A stretch of 64,000 bases of DNA from Falsiroseomonas tokyonensis (GTDB lineage Bacteria; Pseudomonadota; Alphaproteobacteria; Acetobacterales; Acetobacteraceae), in contig NZ_JAFNJS010000003.1 of assembly GCF_019024325.1 (NCBI RefSeq), forward strand, positions 372,001 through 436,000, written 5' to 3'. Positions 34,633 to 42,246 of this stretch are shown here, in pieces (the stretch's first letter is position 1; each line of letters opens with the position of its first letter). The position numbers and the translations under genes are program-made. The notes below the pieces were generated by a model. It ran no database searches, had not been told where the DNA came from, and saw nothing but the letters and a program-made list of their open reading frames with translations.

Positions 34633-36408
34633 ATGTCCGCAGCCCGCCCGCCCATGGGCGCCGCCCCGGTGCAGATCGAAAAGCGCGCGGATGGCGCGGT
34701 GCTGGTCACGCCCCTGCCGCGGCTCGGCGCCTATCCGCGCAGCATGACGGAGCGGCTGGCGCATTACGCCGCCACGGCGCCGGATCGTACGCTGATCGCG
34801 CAGCGGCAGGGCGGCGGCGACTGGCTTCGGATCACCTATGCCGAGGCATGGAGGCGGGTGCAGGCGCTGGGCCAGGCGCTGCTGGATCGCGGCCTGTCGG
34901 CGGAGCGGCCGCTGGTGTTTCTCTCCGGCAATTGCCTGGACCAGGCGATGCTGACGCTCGCGGCGCTGCATGTCGGCGTGCCGGTGGCGCCGGTCTCCCC
35001 GGCCTATTCGCTGCTGGCCCGCGATTTTGCGAAGCTGCGGCACTGCCTGGCGCTGCTGACGCCGGGCCTCATCTTCGCCAATGACGGCGCGCGATTTGCG
35101 GAGGCCATCGCCGGCGCGGTGCCGGCAGGCATCGAGGTGCTGACGGCGGCCGAAATGCCCGCGCTGCTGGCCACCACGCCGACCGACTCGGTCGCACAGG
35201 CCGCCGCCGCCGTGCAGCCGGATGATGTCGCCAAGATCCTGTTCACCTCGGGGTCCACGGGGCAGCCCAAGGGCGTGGTGAATACGCATCGCATGCTGTG
35301 CTCCAACCAGCAGATGCTGCGCGAGGCCTTTCCCTTCGTCGCCGAAGAACCGCCCGTGCTGCTGGACTGGCTGCCCTGGCACCACACCTTCGGCGGCAAC
35401 CACAATTTCGGCCTGGCGCTCTACAATGGCGGCAGCTTCTACATGGATGACGGGCGCCCGGTGCCCGGCGGCTATGCCGAGACTCTGCGCAACCTGGCCG
35501 AGATCTCCACCAGCATCCATTTCAACGTGCCCCGCGGATTCGAGGAGCTGGTGCACCACCTGCAGCAGGATGCCGCGCTGCGCCGGCGCTTCTTCGCGAA
35601 ACTCCACATGATGTTCTACTCCGCCGCCGGCCTGCCGCAGCACATCTGGAACGCGCTGGACGCGCTGGCGCTGGCCGAGCGCGGCCGGCGCATCCCGATG
35701 TTCACCGGCCTCGGCGCGACGGAAACCGCGCCCTTCTGCCTGATCGTGCGCGAGGAATTTTCCGAATCGGGCGCCGTCGGCCTGCCCGCGCCGGGCATCG
35801 CGCTGAAGCTGGCGCCGGTCGCCGGCAAGATGGAGGCGCGGGTGAAGGGCCCCTCCATCACGCCGGGCTATTGGCGCAACCCGGAGGCCACCGCCGCCGC
35901 CTTCGACGACGAAGGTTTTTATAAGTTCGGCGATGCGCTGGTGCCGCTCGATCCCGAAGACCTGCACAAGGGGTTTCGCTTCGATGGGCGGATCACCGAG
36001 GACTTCAAGATGGCGACCGGCACCTGGGTCAGCGTCGGGCCGTTGCGCGCGAAGCTGGTGGCGGCGCTGGCGCCTTACGTGAAGGACGCAGTCATCGCCG
36101 GGCAGGACCGCGACGCGCTCGCCGCCATCCTGCTGCCGGAACGCGAGGCCTGCGCCGGCGTCACGGATCTTCCGGCGCGGCTGGAGGCGGGGCTGGCGCA
36201 GCTGGCGGAGAGCGCCACCGGCAGCTCCAACCGAATCACCCGCGCCGTGCTGCTGGATGCGCCGCTGTCGCTCGATGCCGGCGAGATCACCGACAAGGGC
36301 TCGATCAATCAGCGCGCCGTGCTGACGCAGCGTGCGGCATTGGTGGAACGCCTCTACGCCGACCCGCCCGGGCCGGACATTATCTGCCTGGCGGAGATCA
36401 CGGCATGA
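34633..36408 (+). CDS. fcs: Feruloyl-CoA synthetase-like acyl-CoA ligase
   Basis: A 591-residue AMP-dependent ligase. The AMP motif A3 is ILFTSGSTGQPKGVVNTH, A4-A5 include LDWLPWHHTFGGNHNFG and FTGLGATETAPF, and the hinge region is FRFDGRITEDFKMATGTWVS. The sequence W-L-P-W-H-H-T-F-G-G-N and the C-terminal SITDKG-like DAGEITDKGSINQRAVL are typical of feruloyl-CoA synthetases and relatives, which activate hydroxycinnamic acids. Start ATG 34633 follows GGGAGGAAGAG. The stop overlaps the thiolase start by four bases. Specificity (ferulate, coumarate, caffeate or another aryl acid) is not decided by the sequence. Confidence 0.87.
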   Translation: MSAARPPMGAAPVQIEKRADGAVLVTPLPRLGAYPRSMTERLAHYAATAPDRTLIAQRQGGGDWLRITYAEAWRRVQALGQALLDRGLSAERPLVFLSGNCLDQAMLTLAALHVGVPVAPVSPAYSLLARDFAKLRHCLALLTPGLIFANDGARFAEAIAGAVPAGIEVLTAAEMPALLATTPTDSVAQAAAAVQPDDVAKILFTSGSTGQPKGVVNTHRMLCSNQQMLREAFPFVAEEPPVLLDWLPWHHTFGGNHNFGLALYNGGSFYMDDGRPVPGGYAETLRNLAEISTSIHFNVPRGFEELVHHLQQDAALRRRFFAKLHMMFYSAAGLPQHIWNALDALALAERGRRIPMFTGLGATETAPFCLIVREEFSESGAVGLPAPGIALKLAPVAGKMEARVKGPSITPGYWRNPEATAAAFDDEGFYKFGDALVPLDPEDLHKGFRFDGRITEDFKMATGTWVSVGPLRAKLVAALAPYVKDAVIAGQDRDALAAILLPEREACAGVTDLPARLEAGLAQLAESATGSSNRITRAVLLDAPLSLDAGEITDKGSINQRAVLTQRAALVERLYADPPGPDIICLAEITA

Positions 36409-37631
36409 CCGCGCTGCATACCGAATGGAAGGACGCCTGGCTGCTCGCCGGCGCCCGCACACCCTTCGCCGATCTTGGCGGCGTGCTGGCCAAGGTCTCG
36501 CCAATCGACCTGGGGATCGCGGCGGCGCGCGGCGCCATTGCCAAGGCGGGGATCGACCCTTCCGCCATCGGCCATGTCGTCGCCGGCTCCGTCGCCCAGG
36601 CGAGCTTCGACGCCTACATGCTGCCGCGGCACATCGGCCTGTATTCAGGCGTGCGGATGGAGGTGCCGGCGCTGCTGGTGCAGCGCGTCTGCGGCACGGG
36701 GATCGAGGCACTGGTGCAGGGCGCGACCGCCGTGGAACGCCAGGGCGCCGGCCTCTCGCTCTGCGTCGGCTCCGAGAGCATGAGCCGCAACCCGATTGCC
36801 GCCTTCACCCATCGCACCGGCTTCGACCTCGGCGCGCCCGTGGAGTTCAAGGACTTTCTGTGGGAGGCGCTGGACGATCCAGCCTGCGGGTTGTCGATGG
36901 GCGGCACGGCGGAGGAGCTGGCGAAGCGCCATGCCATCTCGCGCGCCGAGGTCGACGCCTATGCCGCGCGGTCCTTCGAACGGGCGCTGGCGGCGCGGGA
37001 AGCGGGCTTCTTCGACGACGAGGTGCTGACCATCGCCAGCACGACCTTCGCGCGGGACGGCCTGCGCGACCGCGCCCTGACCCTGCCGCGCAAGGTGGCC
37101 GAACTCGCCGCCGACACGCATCCGCGTCCCTCTCCGGTGGAAGCCCTCGCCAAGATCAGGCCGGCCTTCGGCGGCGTGCAGACCGGCGGCAATTCCTCCG
37201 CCGTGGTCGATGGCGCCGCCGCCGCGCTGGTCTGTGACGGCGCCCATGCGCGGGCCCAAAGACCTCTCGCAAGACTGGTGGCGGCGACGGCGGTGGGCTG
37301 CCCGCCCGAGATCATGGGCATCGGCCCGGTGCCGGCGATTCGCGCGCTGCTGCAGCGCACGGGCCTCACGCTGGACCAGATCGACCTGGTCGAGATCAAC
37401 GAGGCCTTTGGCGCGCAGGTCATGGCCTGTGCGCGGGAGCTGGGACTCGATGAGGACAGGCTCAACGTGCATGGCGGCGCCATCGCGCTCGGCCATCCGC
37501 TGGCTGCCACCGGCATCCGCCTGGCCGTCACCTGCGCGCGCGGGCTGCGCCTGCGCGGCGGCCGCTATGGCATCGCCTCCGCCTGCATCGGCGGCGGGCA
37601 GGGCATCGCGCTGCTGATCGAGGCCGCTTGA
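36405..37631 (+). CDS. Acetyl-CoA acyltransferase (thiolase)
   Basis: A 408-residue thiolase that cleaves 3-ketoacyl-CoA with CoA, or runs in reverse. The nucleophilic Cys is in LVQRVCGTGIEA, NEAFGAQVMA carries the Asn/Glu block, GGAIALGHPLAATGIR has the catalytic His, and SACIGGGQGIALLIE the second Cys. In this operon it would follow the ligase, hydratase and dehydrogenase as the last step of a beta-oxidative side-chain shortening that yields an aroyl- or acyl-CoA plus acetyl-CoA. It overlaps the ligase gene by four bases and the thioesterase gene by one. Confidence 0.92.
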   Translation: MTALHTEWKDAWLLAGARTPFADLGGVLAKVSPIDLGIAAARGAIAKAGIDPSAIGHVVAGSVAQASFDAYMLPRHIGLYSGVRMEVPALLVQRVCGTGIEALVQGATAVERQGAGLSLCVGSESMSRNPIAAFTHRTGFDLGAPVEFKDFLWEALDDPACGLSMGGTAEELAKRHAISRAEVDAYAARSFERALAAREAGFFDDEVLTIASTTFARDGLRDRALTLPRKVAELAADTHPRPSPVEALAKIRPAFGGVQTGGNSSAVVDGAAAALVCDGAHARAQRPLARLVAATAVGCPPEIMGIGPVPAIRALLQRTGLTLDQIDLVEINEAFGAQVMACARELGLDEDRLNVHGGAIALGHPLAATGIRLAVTCARGLRLRGGRYGIASACIGGGQGIALLIEAA

Positions 37632-38068
37632 TGATCCGCAAGCCCCCGGGCCTGATCGCCCGCCGTCCGCTGACCATCGAATGGGGCGATTGCGATGCCG
37701 CCGGCATCGTCTTCTACCCGCGCTACTTCGCCTATTTCGACGCCTGCACCGCCGCCCTGTTCCAGCAGGCGCTGGGCATGAAGCAGAGCGCCTGGGCGGC
37801 CGCGCATGGCGTCATCGGCATCCCCATGGTCGACACCCGCGCCAAATTCTCCACCCCCTGCACCTTCGGCGACGAGGTGGTGGTGGAGACCCAGGTCACC
37901 GCCTTCCGCCGTTCCTCCTTCGACGTCACGCACCGCCTGCTGCGGCAGGACGGCGCCCTGGCCGTCGAGGGTTTCGAGACCCGCGTCTGGGCCGGCCGCC
38001 ACCCGGACGACCCGGCGCGCATCCGCGGCGTGACCATCCCGCCGGAGGTGATCGCGGCCTTCGGCTGA
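37631..38068 (+). CDS. Hotdog-fold acyl-CoA thioesterase (4-hydroxybenzoyl-CoA type)
   Basis: A 145-residue single hotdog domain. IEWGDCDAAGIVFYPRYFAYFDAC contains the family signature with the catalytic Asp (D-A-A-G-I-V-F-Y-P), typical of 4-hydroxybenzoyl-CoA/YbgC thioesterases. It follows the thiolase with a TGATG overlap, so the operon may end with release of the free aromatic acid from its CoA ester. A TTG codon one position before ATG 37631 is ignored. Confidence 0.9.
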   Translation: MIRKPPGLIARRPLTIEWGDCDAAGIVFYPRYFAYFDACTAALFQQALGMKQSAWAAAHGVIGIPMVDTRAKFSTPCTFGDEVVVETQVTAFRRSSFDVTHRLLRQDGALAVEGFETRVWAGRHPDDPARIRGVTIPPEVIAAFG

Positions 38069-38147
38069 AATTCCGTTGGTGCCCGACAGGCAGCCGGGCA
38101 TTCTTCATGGCAACAGGCGCAACGACGCCGCAGGAGGAGAGACCAAG

Positions 38148-39134
38148 ATGAGCCTGACCCTTCCCCGCCGAGGCCTGTTGGGCCTGGGCGCCGCCGCGGC
38201 GACGGGCCTTGCCGCGCCCGCCTTCGGCCAGACCGTCAACCGCCCCGTCCGCGCCATCGTCGGCTTTCCCGCCGGCGGGTCGTCGGACGTCGTGGCGCGG
38301 CTCTATGCCGACAAGCTGCGCGGCATCTATGCGCCGACCGTAATCGTGGAAGGCCGCGTCGGCGCCGCCGGCCGCATCGCGGTGGAGGCGGTGAAGTCCG
38401 GCGAGCCGGATGGCAGCATCTACCTGCAGACGCCCGCCTCCATGCTCACCCTGCAGCCGCATGTCTTCCCGCGGGAGGTGCGCTACGACGCGCTGACGGA
38501 CCTGGCGCCGGTCTCCACCGTCTGTTCCTTCCCCTTCGCCGCCGCCGTGCCGGCCTCCCACCCCGCGAAGACTTTCCCGGAGCTGGTAACCTGGCTGAAG
38601 GCGCAGCCGGGGGAGGTGCCCTTCGCCTCGCCGGCCGCGGGGTCTGCGCCGCATTTCCTGGGCGTCATGCTGGGCAAGGCGCTGGGCGTGCGGATGACCC
38701 ATGTGCCCTATCGCGGCGCGGCGCCGGCGGTGCAGGACCTGGTCGGCGGGCGGCTGCCGCTGTTCATCGGCGTGCTGAACGACATCTCGCCCCAGCACGG
38801 CACCGGGGCGCGGATGCTGGCCATTTCCTCGCCGCAGCGGAATGCGCGCTACCCGGACCTGCCGACCTTTGCCGAGCTCGGCCATCCGTCGCTGACCAAG
38901 GATGAGTGGTTCGGCGTGGCGCTGCCGCCCCGGACGCCCTCGGCCATCGTGAATGGGCTGCATGCCGCCATCACCCAGGTGGCGCGGATGCCGGATATGG
39001 TCGCGGCGCTGGACCGGCTGGAATACCTGCCCACCGTCTCCGCAAGCCCCGAGGCCTTCGCCGATTTGATCCGGCGGGAGCGGGATGAATACGCCACCAT
39101 CGTGCGGGAAAGCGGCTTCCAGCCGGAGAATTAG
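38148..39134 (+). CDS. Bug-family tripartite tricarboxylate transporter solute-binding protein
   Basis: A 328-residue periplasmic binding protein. The first 25 residues (MSLTLPRRGLLGLGAAAATG and an AFGQ cleavage area) form a signal peptide of Tat-like type (R-R). The mature part shows the Bug pattern: IVGFPAGGSSDVVARLYAD, MTHVPYRGAAPAVQDLVGGR and LPTFAELGHPSL. Such proteins capture carboxylates for TctAB-type permeases, which are not in this window; orphan Bug proteins are common in this group. It follows the thioesterase by 79 bases and has RBS CAGGAGGAGAG, so it may feed the aryl-CoA operon, for instance by binding the aromatic acid. Confidence 0.9.
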   Translation: MSLTLPRRGLLGLGAAAATGLAAPAFGQTVNRPVRAIVGFPAGGSSDVVARLYADKLRGIYAPTVIVEGRVGAAGRIAVEAVKSGEPDGSIYLQTPASMLTLQPHVFPREVRYDALTDLAPVSTVCSFPFAAAVPASHPAKTFPELVTWLKAQPGEVPFASPAAGSAPHFLGVMLGKALGVRMTHVPYRGAAPAVQDLVGGRLPLFIGVLNDISPQHGTGARMLAISSPQRNARYPDLPTFAELGHPSLTKDEWFGVALPPRTPSAIVNGLHAAITQVARMPDMVAALDRLEYLPTVSASPEAFADLIRRERDEYATIVRESGFQPEN

Positions 39135-39263
39135 GCGGGCTGCCCCACCCCCGCCGCGCGAAAGCCATGGCGGGGGGATAGTGTGGCGCGGAAAGCGGGT
39201 TGCATCCGCGCGCCACCTTTGGGATGGGTGGCGCGCGGGCCCCTCACGCCCGCGTGAGAAGCC

Positions 39264-40838
39264 ATGCCGGACGGCCAGAGCCTTTTCGTCACCACCCGCC
39301 CCGCGATGCGCCCCTGGATGGACGTCGCCTGCATCCTGCTGATCATGGCCGCCGCGGTGCTGCTGCGGCTGACCAGCTTCGTCCCCGCCGTGGTCGATAC
39401 GGATGAGGGGCTGTACATGGTGCAGGCCCGGGAATGGCTGCAGGGCGGCTGGCCGCTGGTGGCCGCCTGGGACATGCACCCGATCGGTGCGCCGGCCATG
39501 TTCGCGCTCGCCTTCCTGGCCTTCGGCGTCTCGGTGGAGGCGGTGCGGCTGCTCGGCCTGCTCTGCGTCATCGCCACCGGCTGTGCGCTGTTCGGTGCAG
39601 CGCGGGTGGCCGGCGCCCCGCGCAGCGTGGGCACCGCGGCGGCCATCATCTATGCGGGGCATACGCTGCTGCTCAGCGGGCTCTGCACCAATACCGAATT
39701 GCTGATCGCGCCCTTCGTCACCACCGCCATGGCCATCGCCATCCATGGCGCGGCGCGGGCGCTGGGGCCGGCGCCCCGCGCGCCGGGCTGGGGCGCGCTG
39801 GTGGCCATGGGGCTGCTGGTGGGCTGGGCGCTGGTGGTGAAGCAGGTGGCCGTGCCGGCCGGCTGCCTGGCCTTCGCCGTGCTGCTGGGCCCGGCGCTGT
39901 GGCGCCGCCTGCTGCCCTGGCGGCGGGCGCTGGCCATGGCGGCGGCCTATGCCGCGCTCTGCGCCACGCCCTTCCTGGCCTTCCTGCTGGTCTATTGGGC
40001 GCAGGGCTGGCTTGCGGATTACCTGGATGGCTCCATCCTCGCCCCCTTCCGCTATTCCATGGAGCGGATCGAGCCGGCGGAGGCCGCGCGGCGCATCGGC
40101 GCGGCGGCGGTGCAACTCACTTTGGTCTTCCTGGCGGCGCTGGTGGCCCTGGCGCTGTGGCGGCCGCGCCGGACCATGGCGCTGCTGGTGGCGGTGGCGC
40201 TGGCCTGGTTCGGCATCGCCAGCCTGGCCATCGCCGGGCCTGGCTTCTTCTTCGAGCACTACTTTCTTCTATGGCTGCCGTCCCTGTCGCTGCTGGGTGC
40301 GGTCGGCGCCTGGCACCTGGCGCGGCTGGTGGCGCGGCCCGGCCTGGCGCGGCCGGTGCTGGCCGGAATGGTGCTGGTGCTGGCGCTGCAGGGCTGGGTG
40401 CCGGAGATGCAGGAAAGGCTGGAGCGCGGCCCTGGCCTGATGCATCGCGACCCGGTGCGGGAAGTGGCGGCGGCGGTGGCCGCGGCGGCCGGTCCGGGCG
40501 GGGATGCCTTCATCGCCAACTACCACACCAGCGTCTATGTCATTGCCGGCGTGCGGATCGCCACCCGCTTTCCCTTCCCGCCGCATCTGACCGGCTTCTT
40601 CGAGGATCTGTCCGATACCAGCACCCATGCGGAGCTGGAGCGCGTGCTGGCCGCCCGCCCGCGCGTGATCGTGGTGGATCGCGCCTGGATGCAGACCATG
40701 CGGCCGGCCGCTTCCGCGCAGGTGCTGGCGGCGGTGGAGGCCAGCTATGAGCTGGCCGCGACAGTGGCGGAGCGGCGTGGGCCGGTGGAGATCTATCGGC
40801 TCCGGGCGCCGGGGGAGACAGGCTCAGCGGGTTCTTAA
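39264..40838 (+). CDS. GT39/ArnT-like membrane glycosyltransferase
   Basis: A 524-residue GT-C fold protein. Helix 1 (about residues 18-35) is followed by VVDTDEGLYMVQAREW, where the Asp-Glu pair is the typical metal/catalytic site of PMT-like and ArnT-like enzymes, then WDMHPIGAPAMF. About 11 further hydrophobic segments follow, and a soluble C-terminal domain (from about residue 400) contains NYHTSVYVIAGVR and ends in EIYRLRAPGE. These enzymes transfer sugars from polyprenyl phosphates to lipid A, protein or polysaccharide. The target is unknown. It is preceded by 129 bases without features after the Bug gene and is followed by a small-RNA candidate. Confidence 0.84.
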   Translation: MPDGQSLFVTTRPAMRPWMDVACILLIMAAAVLLRLTSFVPAVVDTDEGLYMVQAREWLQGGWPLVAAWDMHPIGAPAMFALAFLAFGVSVEAVRLLGLLCVIATGCALFGAARVAGAPRSVGTAAAIIYAGHTLLLSGLCTNTELLIAPFVTTAMAIAIHGAARALGPAPRAPGWGALVAMGLLVGWALVVKQVAVPAGCLAFAVLLGPALWRRLLPWRRALAMAAAYAALCATPFLAFLLVYWAQGWLADYLDGSILAPFRYSMERIEPAEAARRIGAAAVQLTLVFLAALVALALWRPRRTMALLVAVALAWFGIASLAIAGPGFFFEHYFLLWLPSLSLLGAVGAWHLARLVARPGLARPVLAGMVLVLALQGWVPEMQERLERGPGLMHRDPVREVAAAVAAAAGPGGDAFIANYHTSVYVIAGVRIATRFPFPPHLTGFFEDLSDTSTHAELERVLAARPRVIVVDRAWMQTMRPAASAQVLAAVEASYELAATVAERRGPVEIYRLRAPGETGSAGS

Positions 40839-40853
40839 CCAACCGTTGGTTAA
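40835..40853. repeat. Perfect palindrome TTAACCAAC-C-GTTGGTTAA at the GT39 stop
   Basis: 9-bp inverted arms with a single central C; the GT39 TAA stop is inside the left arm. It lies 65 bases before the sRNA -35 box. It might be a repressor site or a transcript-end hairpin (no T-tract follows). The spacing between TTAA half-sites (11 bases) does not fit the CtrA consensus of 7. Confidence 0.6.
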
Positions 40854-40917
40854 CACCCCGCGCTTGGCGCATAGCTGCATTGCAACATTCCAGTTATGCT
40901 GCGCTGCAAAATCCCCC

Positions 40918-40946
40918 TTGCGGGCCCGACCCCTCCGCTCTAGATT
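40918..40946 (+). promoter_or_regulatory. Sigma-70-type promoter for the sRNA
   Basis: TTGCGG (40918-40923) and TAGATT (40941-40946) are spaced by exactly 17 bases, each matching the sigma-70 consensus at 4 of 6 positions. Initiation would be expected near 40953. It lies in a non-coding interval that ends in an intrinsic terminator. Confidence 0.55.
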
Positions 40947-40952
40947 GTGCAT

Positions 40953-41041
40953 CGCAGCAACACGGCGTTGCCGGGTTGTCTGTCTTTCTTGGACGTTTCC
41001 TCCCTAAACTCGGCGGTCCCTCACGGGACCGCCTTTTTTTT
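40953..41041 (+). ncRNA. Candidate small regulatory RNA with CCTCCC anti-SD stretch
   Basis: A transcript of about 88 bases is predicted from the promoter at 40918-40946 to the terminator at 41012-41041. The middle contains pyrimidine-rich single-strand candidates TGTCTTTCTT (40981-40990) and GTTTCCTCCCTAAACTC (40995-41011). TCCTCCC is complementary to a Shine-Dalgarno sequence, as in alphaproteobacterial anti-SD sRNAs (for example the alpha-r14 type). No open frame with a plausible RBS lies in it. The 5' end and identity are inferred; I cannot assign an Rfam family by eye. Confidence 0.65.
41012..41041 (+). terminator. Strong intrinsic terminator of the sRNA
   Basis: GGCGGTCCC (41012-41020), loop TCAC, GGGACCGCC (41025-41033): a perfect 9-bp GC-rich stem followed directly by eight T (41034-41041). 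It is the best rho-independent terminator in the window. Confidence 0.93.
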
Positions 41042-41090
41042 CGCGCGACGTCCAGGCGGCGAAACGTGGGCGCGGTTCAGGGGCGGCGAT

Positions 41091-42008
41091 TCAAGGGCGC
41101 AGGGCGGACCAGTCGGCACGGGCCAGGGCGGCGATCAGCCGGGCCAGGTCGCGGGTGAGGGCCTGCATGCCCGGCGCCCGCTCCACCCGCGCCTCGTTCA
41201 TATAGAGGCTGCGCGCCACCTCGATCTGCAGCGCATGCACACCTTCCCGCGGGCGGCCGTAATGGCGGGTGATATAGCCGCCGGCATAGGGGTCGTTGCG
41301 CCGCACCCGATAGCCCATGCCGCCCAGCGTCTCCTCCACCAGGCGGGTGGCGCGCGGCGCGCAGGCCGTGCCATGCGCATCGCCCAGCACGAAATCCGCT
41401 GGATGCGCGCCATGCGCCGGATGCGCCGGCATCGAATGGCAATCGATCAGCAGGCAGCAGCCGAAGGCTTCCCTTGTTTCCGCGATCAGGCTCGACAGGG
41501 CCGCGTGATAGGGCTGCCAATAGCCCTGGATGCGCGCCTCCGCCTCGGCGAAGGCCAGCTTGTGGCGATAGACCGCCTCGCCGGAGGCAACCACGCGCGC
41601 GATGGTGCCGAGGCCGGCGCCGACGCGCGGGCTCGCGCTGTTCACCCAGGCGGGCAGGGGGCCGTCGAACATGCCGGGATCCAGCTCCCAGGGCTCCCGA
41701 TTCGCATCGCAGAAGACCCGCGGGAAGGTCGCCGTCAGCAGCGGCGCGCCATGCGCGGGGGCGGCGGCGAAAAGCTCGTCGACGAAGCTGTCCTCGCTGC
41801 GGCGCAAGGCGGTGGGGTCCAGCCGGGCCTCTGCCAGGAAGGCGGCGCTGTAATGCGCGCCGCTATGCGGCGAGGCGAAGACCAGCGGCACGCTCTGCCG
41901 CTCCGGCCGCGCCACCTGGAAGGGCGGCAGCGCATCGGGCTGCCCAGTCAATGTGCCAGGCGGCTGTTCGGTGGCGGGAAGTGGCATGTCCATCTGCGGC
42001 AGGATCAA
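41091..42008 (-). CDS. N-formylglutamate amidohydrolase family protein
   Basis: A 305-residue metal-dependent deformylase-like enzyme of the HutG/N-formylglutamate amidohydrolase family. Motifs are FASPHSGAHY (metal His), PRVFCDANREPWELDP, LLIDCHSMPAHP with further zinc-binding residues, and LQIEVARSLYMNE near the C-terminus. These enzymes release glutamate from N-formylglutamate in histidine breakdown, but no hut genes are nearby, so another N-formyl or N-acyl amino acid is possible. The gene is convergent with the sRNA, 49 bases from its T-tract. Confidence 0.9.
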   Translation of the reverse strand: MILPQMDMPLPATEQPPGTLTGQPDALPPFQVARPERQSVPLVFASPHSGAHYSAAFLAEARLDPTALRRSEDSFVDELFAAAPAHGAPLLTATFPRVFCDANREPWELDPGMFDGPLPAWVNSASPRVGAGLGTIARVVASGEAVYRHKLAFAEAEARIQGYWQPYHAALSSLIAETREAFGCCLLIDCHSMPAHPAHGAHPADFVLGDAHGTACAPRATRLVEETLGGMGYRVRRNDPYAGGYITRHYGRPREGVHALQIEVARSLYMNEARVERAPGMQALTRDLARLIAALARADWSALRP

Positions 42009-42126
42009 GCCACAGAGCGACCGGCATTGTCATCCCCGCTTGCCGTCCCCGCAGCCGGCCCGCTTGCTGATCGCGGGCAGGGGTTGCGCCCCGCTTCCCG
42101 CTTGGCTATTCCCGCCTTCCCTGGAT

Positions 42127-42201
42127 GGGCGCGTAGCTCAGCGGTAGAGCATCGCCTTGACACGGCGGGGGTCACAGGTTCAATCCCTGTCGCGCCCACC
42201 A
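42127..42201 (+). tRNA. tRNA-Val (GAC)
   Basis: A 75-base cloverleaf with encoded CCA. GGGCGCG pairs with CGCGCCC, the D arm is GCTC...GAGC, the anticodon arm TCGCC-TTGACAC-GGCGG carries anticodon GAC, and the T arm is ACAGG-TTCAATC-CCTGT. The gene lies between the divergent amidohydrolase gene and the hydroxyacid dehydrogenase gene. Confidence 0.95.
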
Positions 42202-42246
42202 TCCAGCCTCCTTCTGGCCGTCTCCGGTTGAGGCCTGGGAACCGGC

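Noticed and set aside
37926-40259. A 777-residue minus-strand open frame
   Set aside because: It is antisense to a thioesterase, a Bug protein and a GT39-like protein; its composition (Gln/Arg/His/Gly) is a GC-rich shadow.
40835-40853. CtrA binding site
   Set aside because: The TTAA half-sites are 11 bases apart rather than 7, and the sequence is better explained as a simple palindrome.
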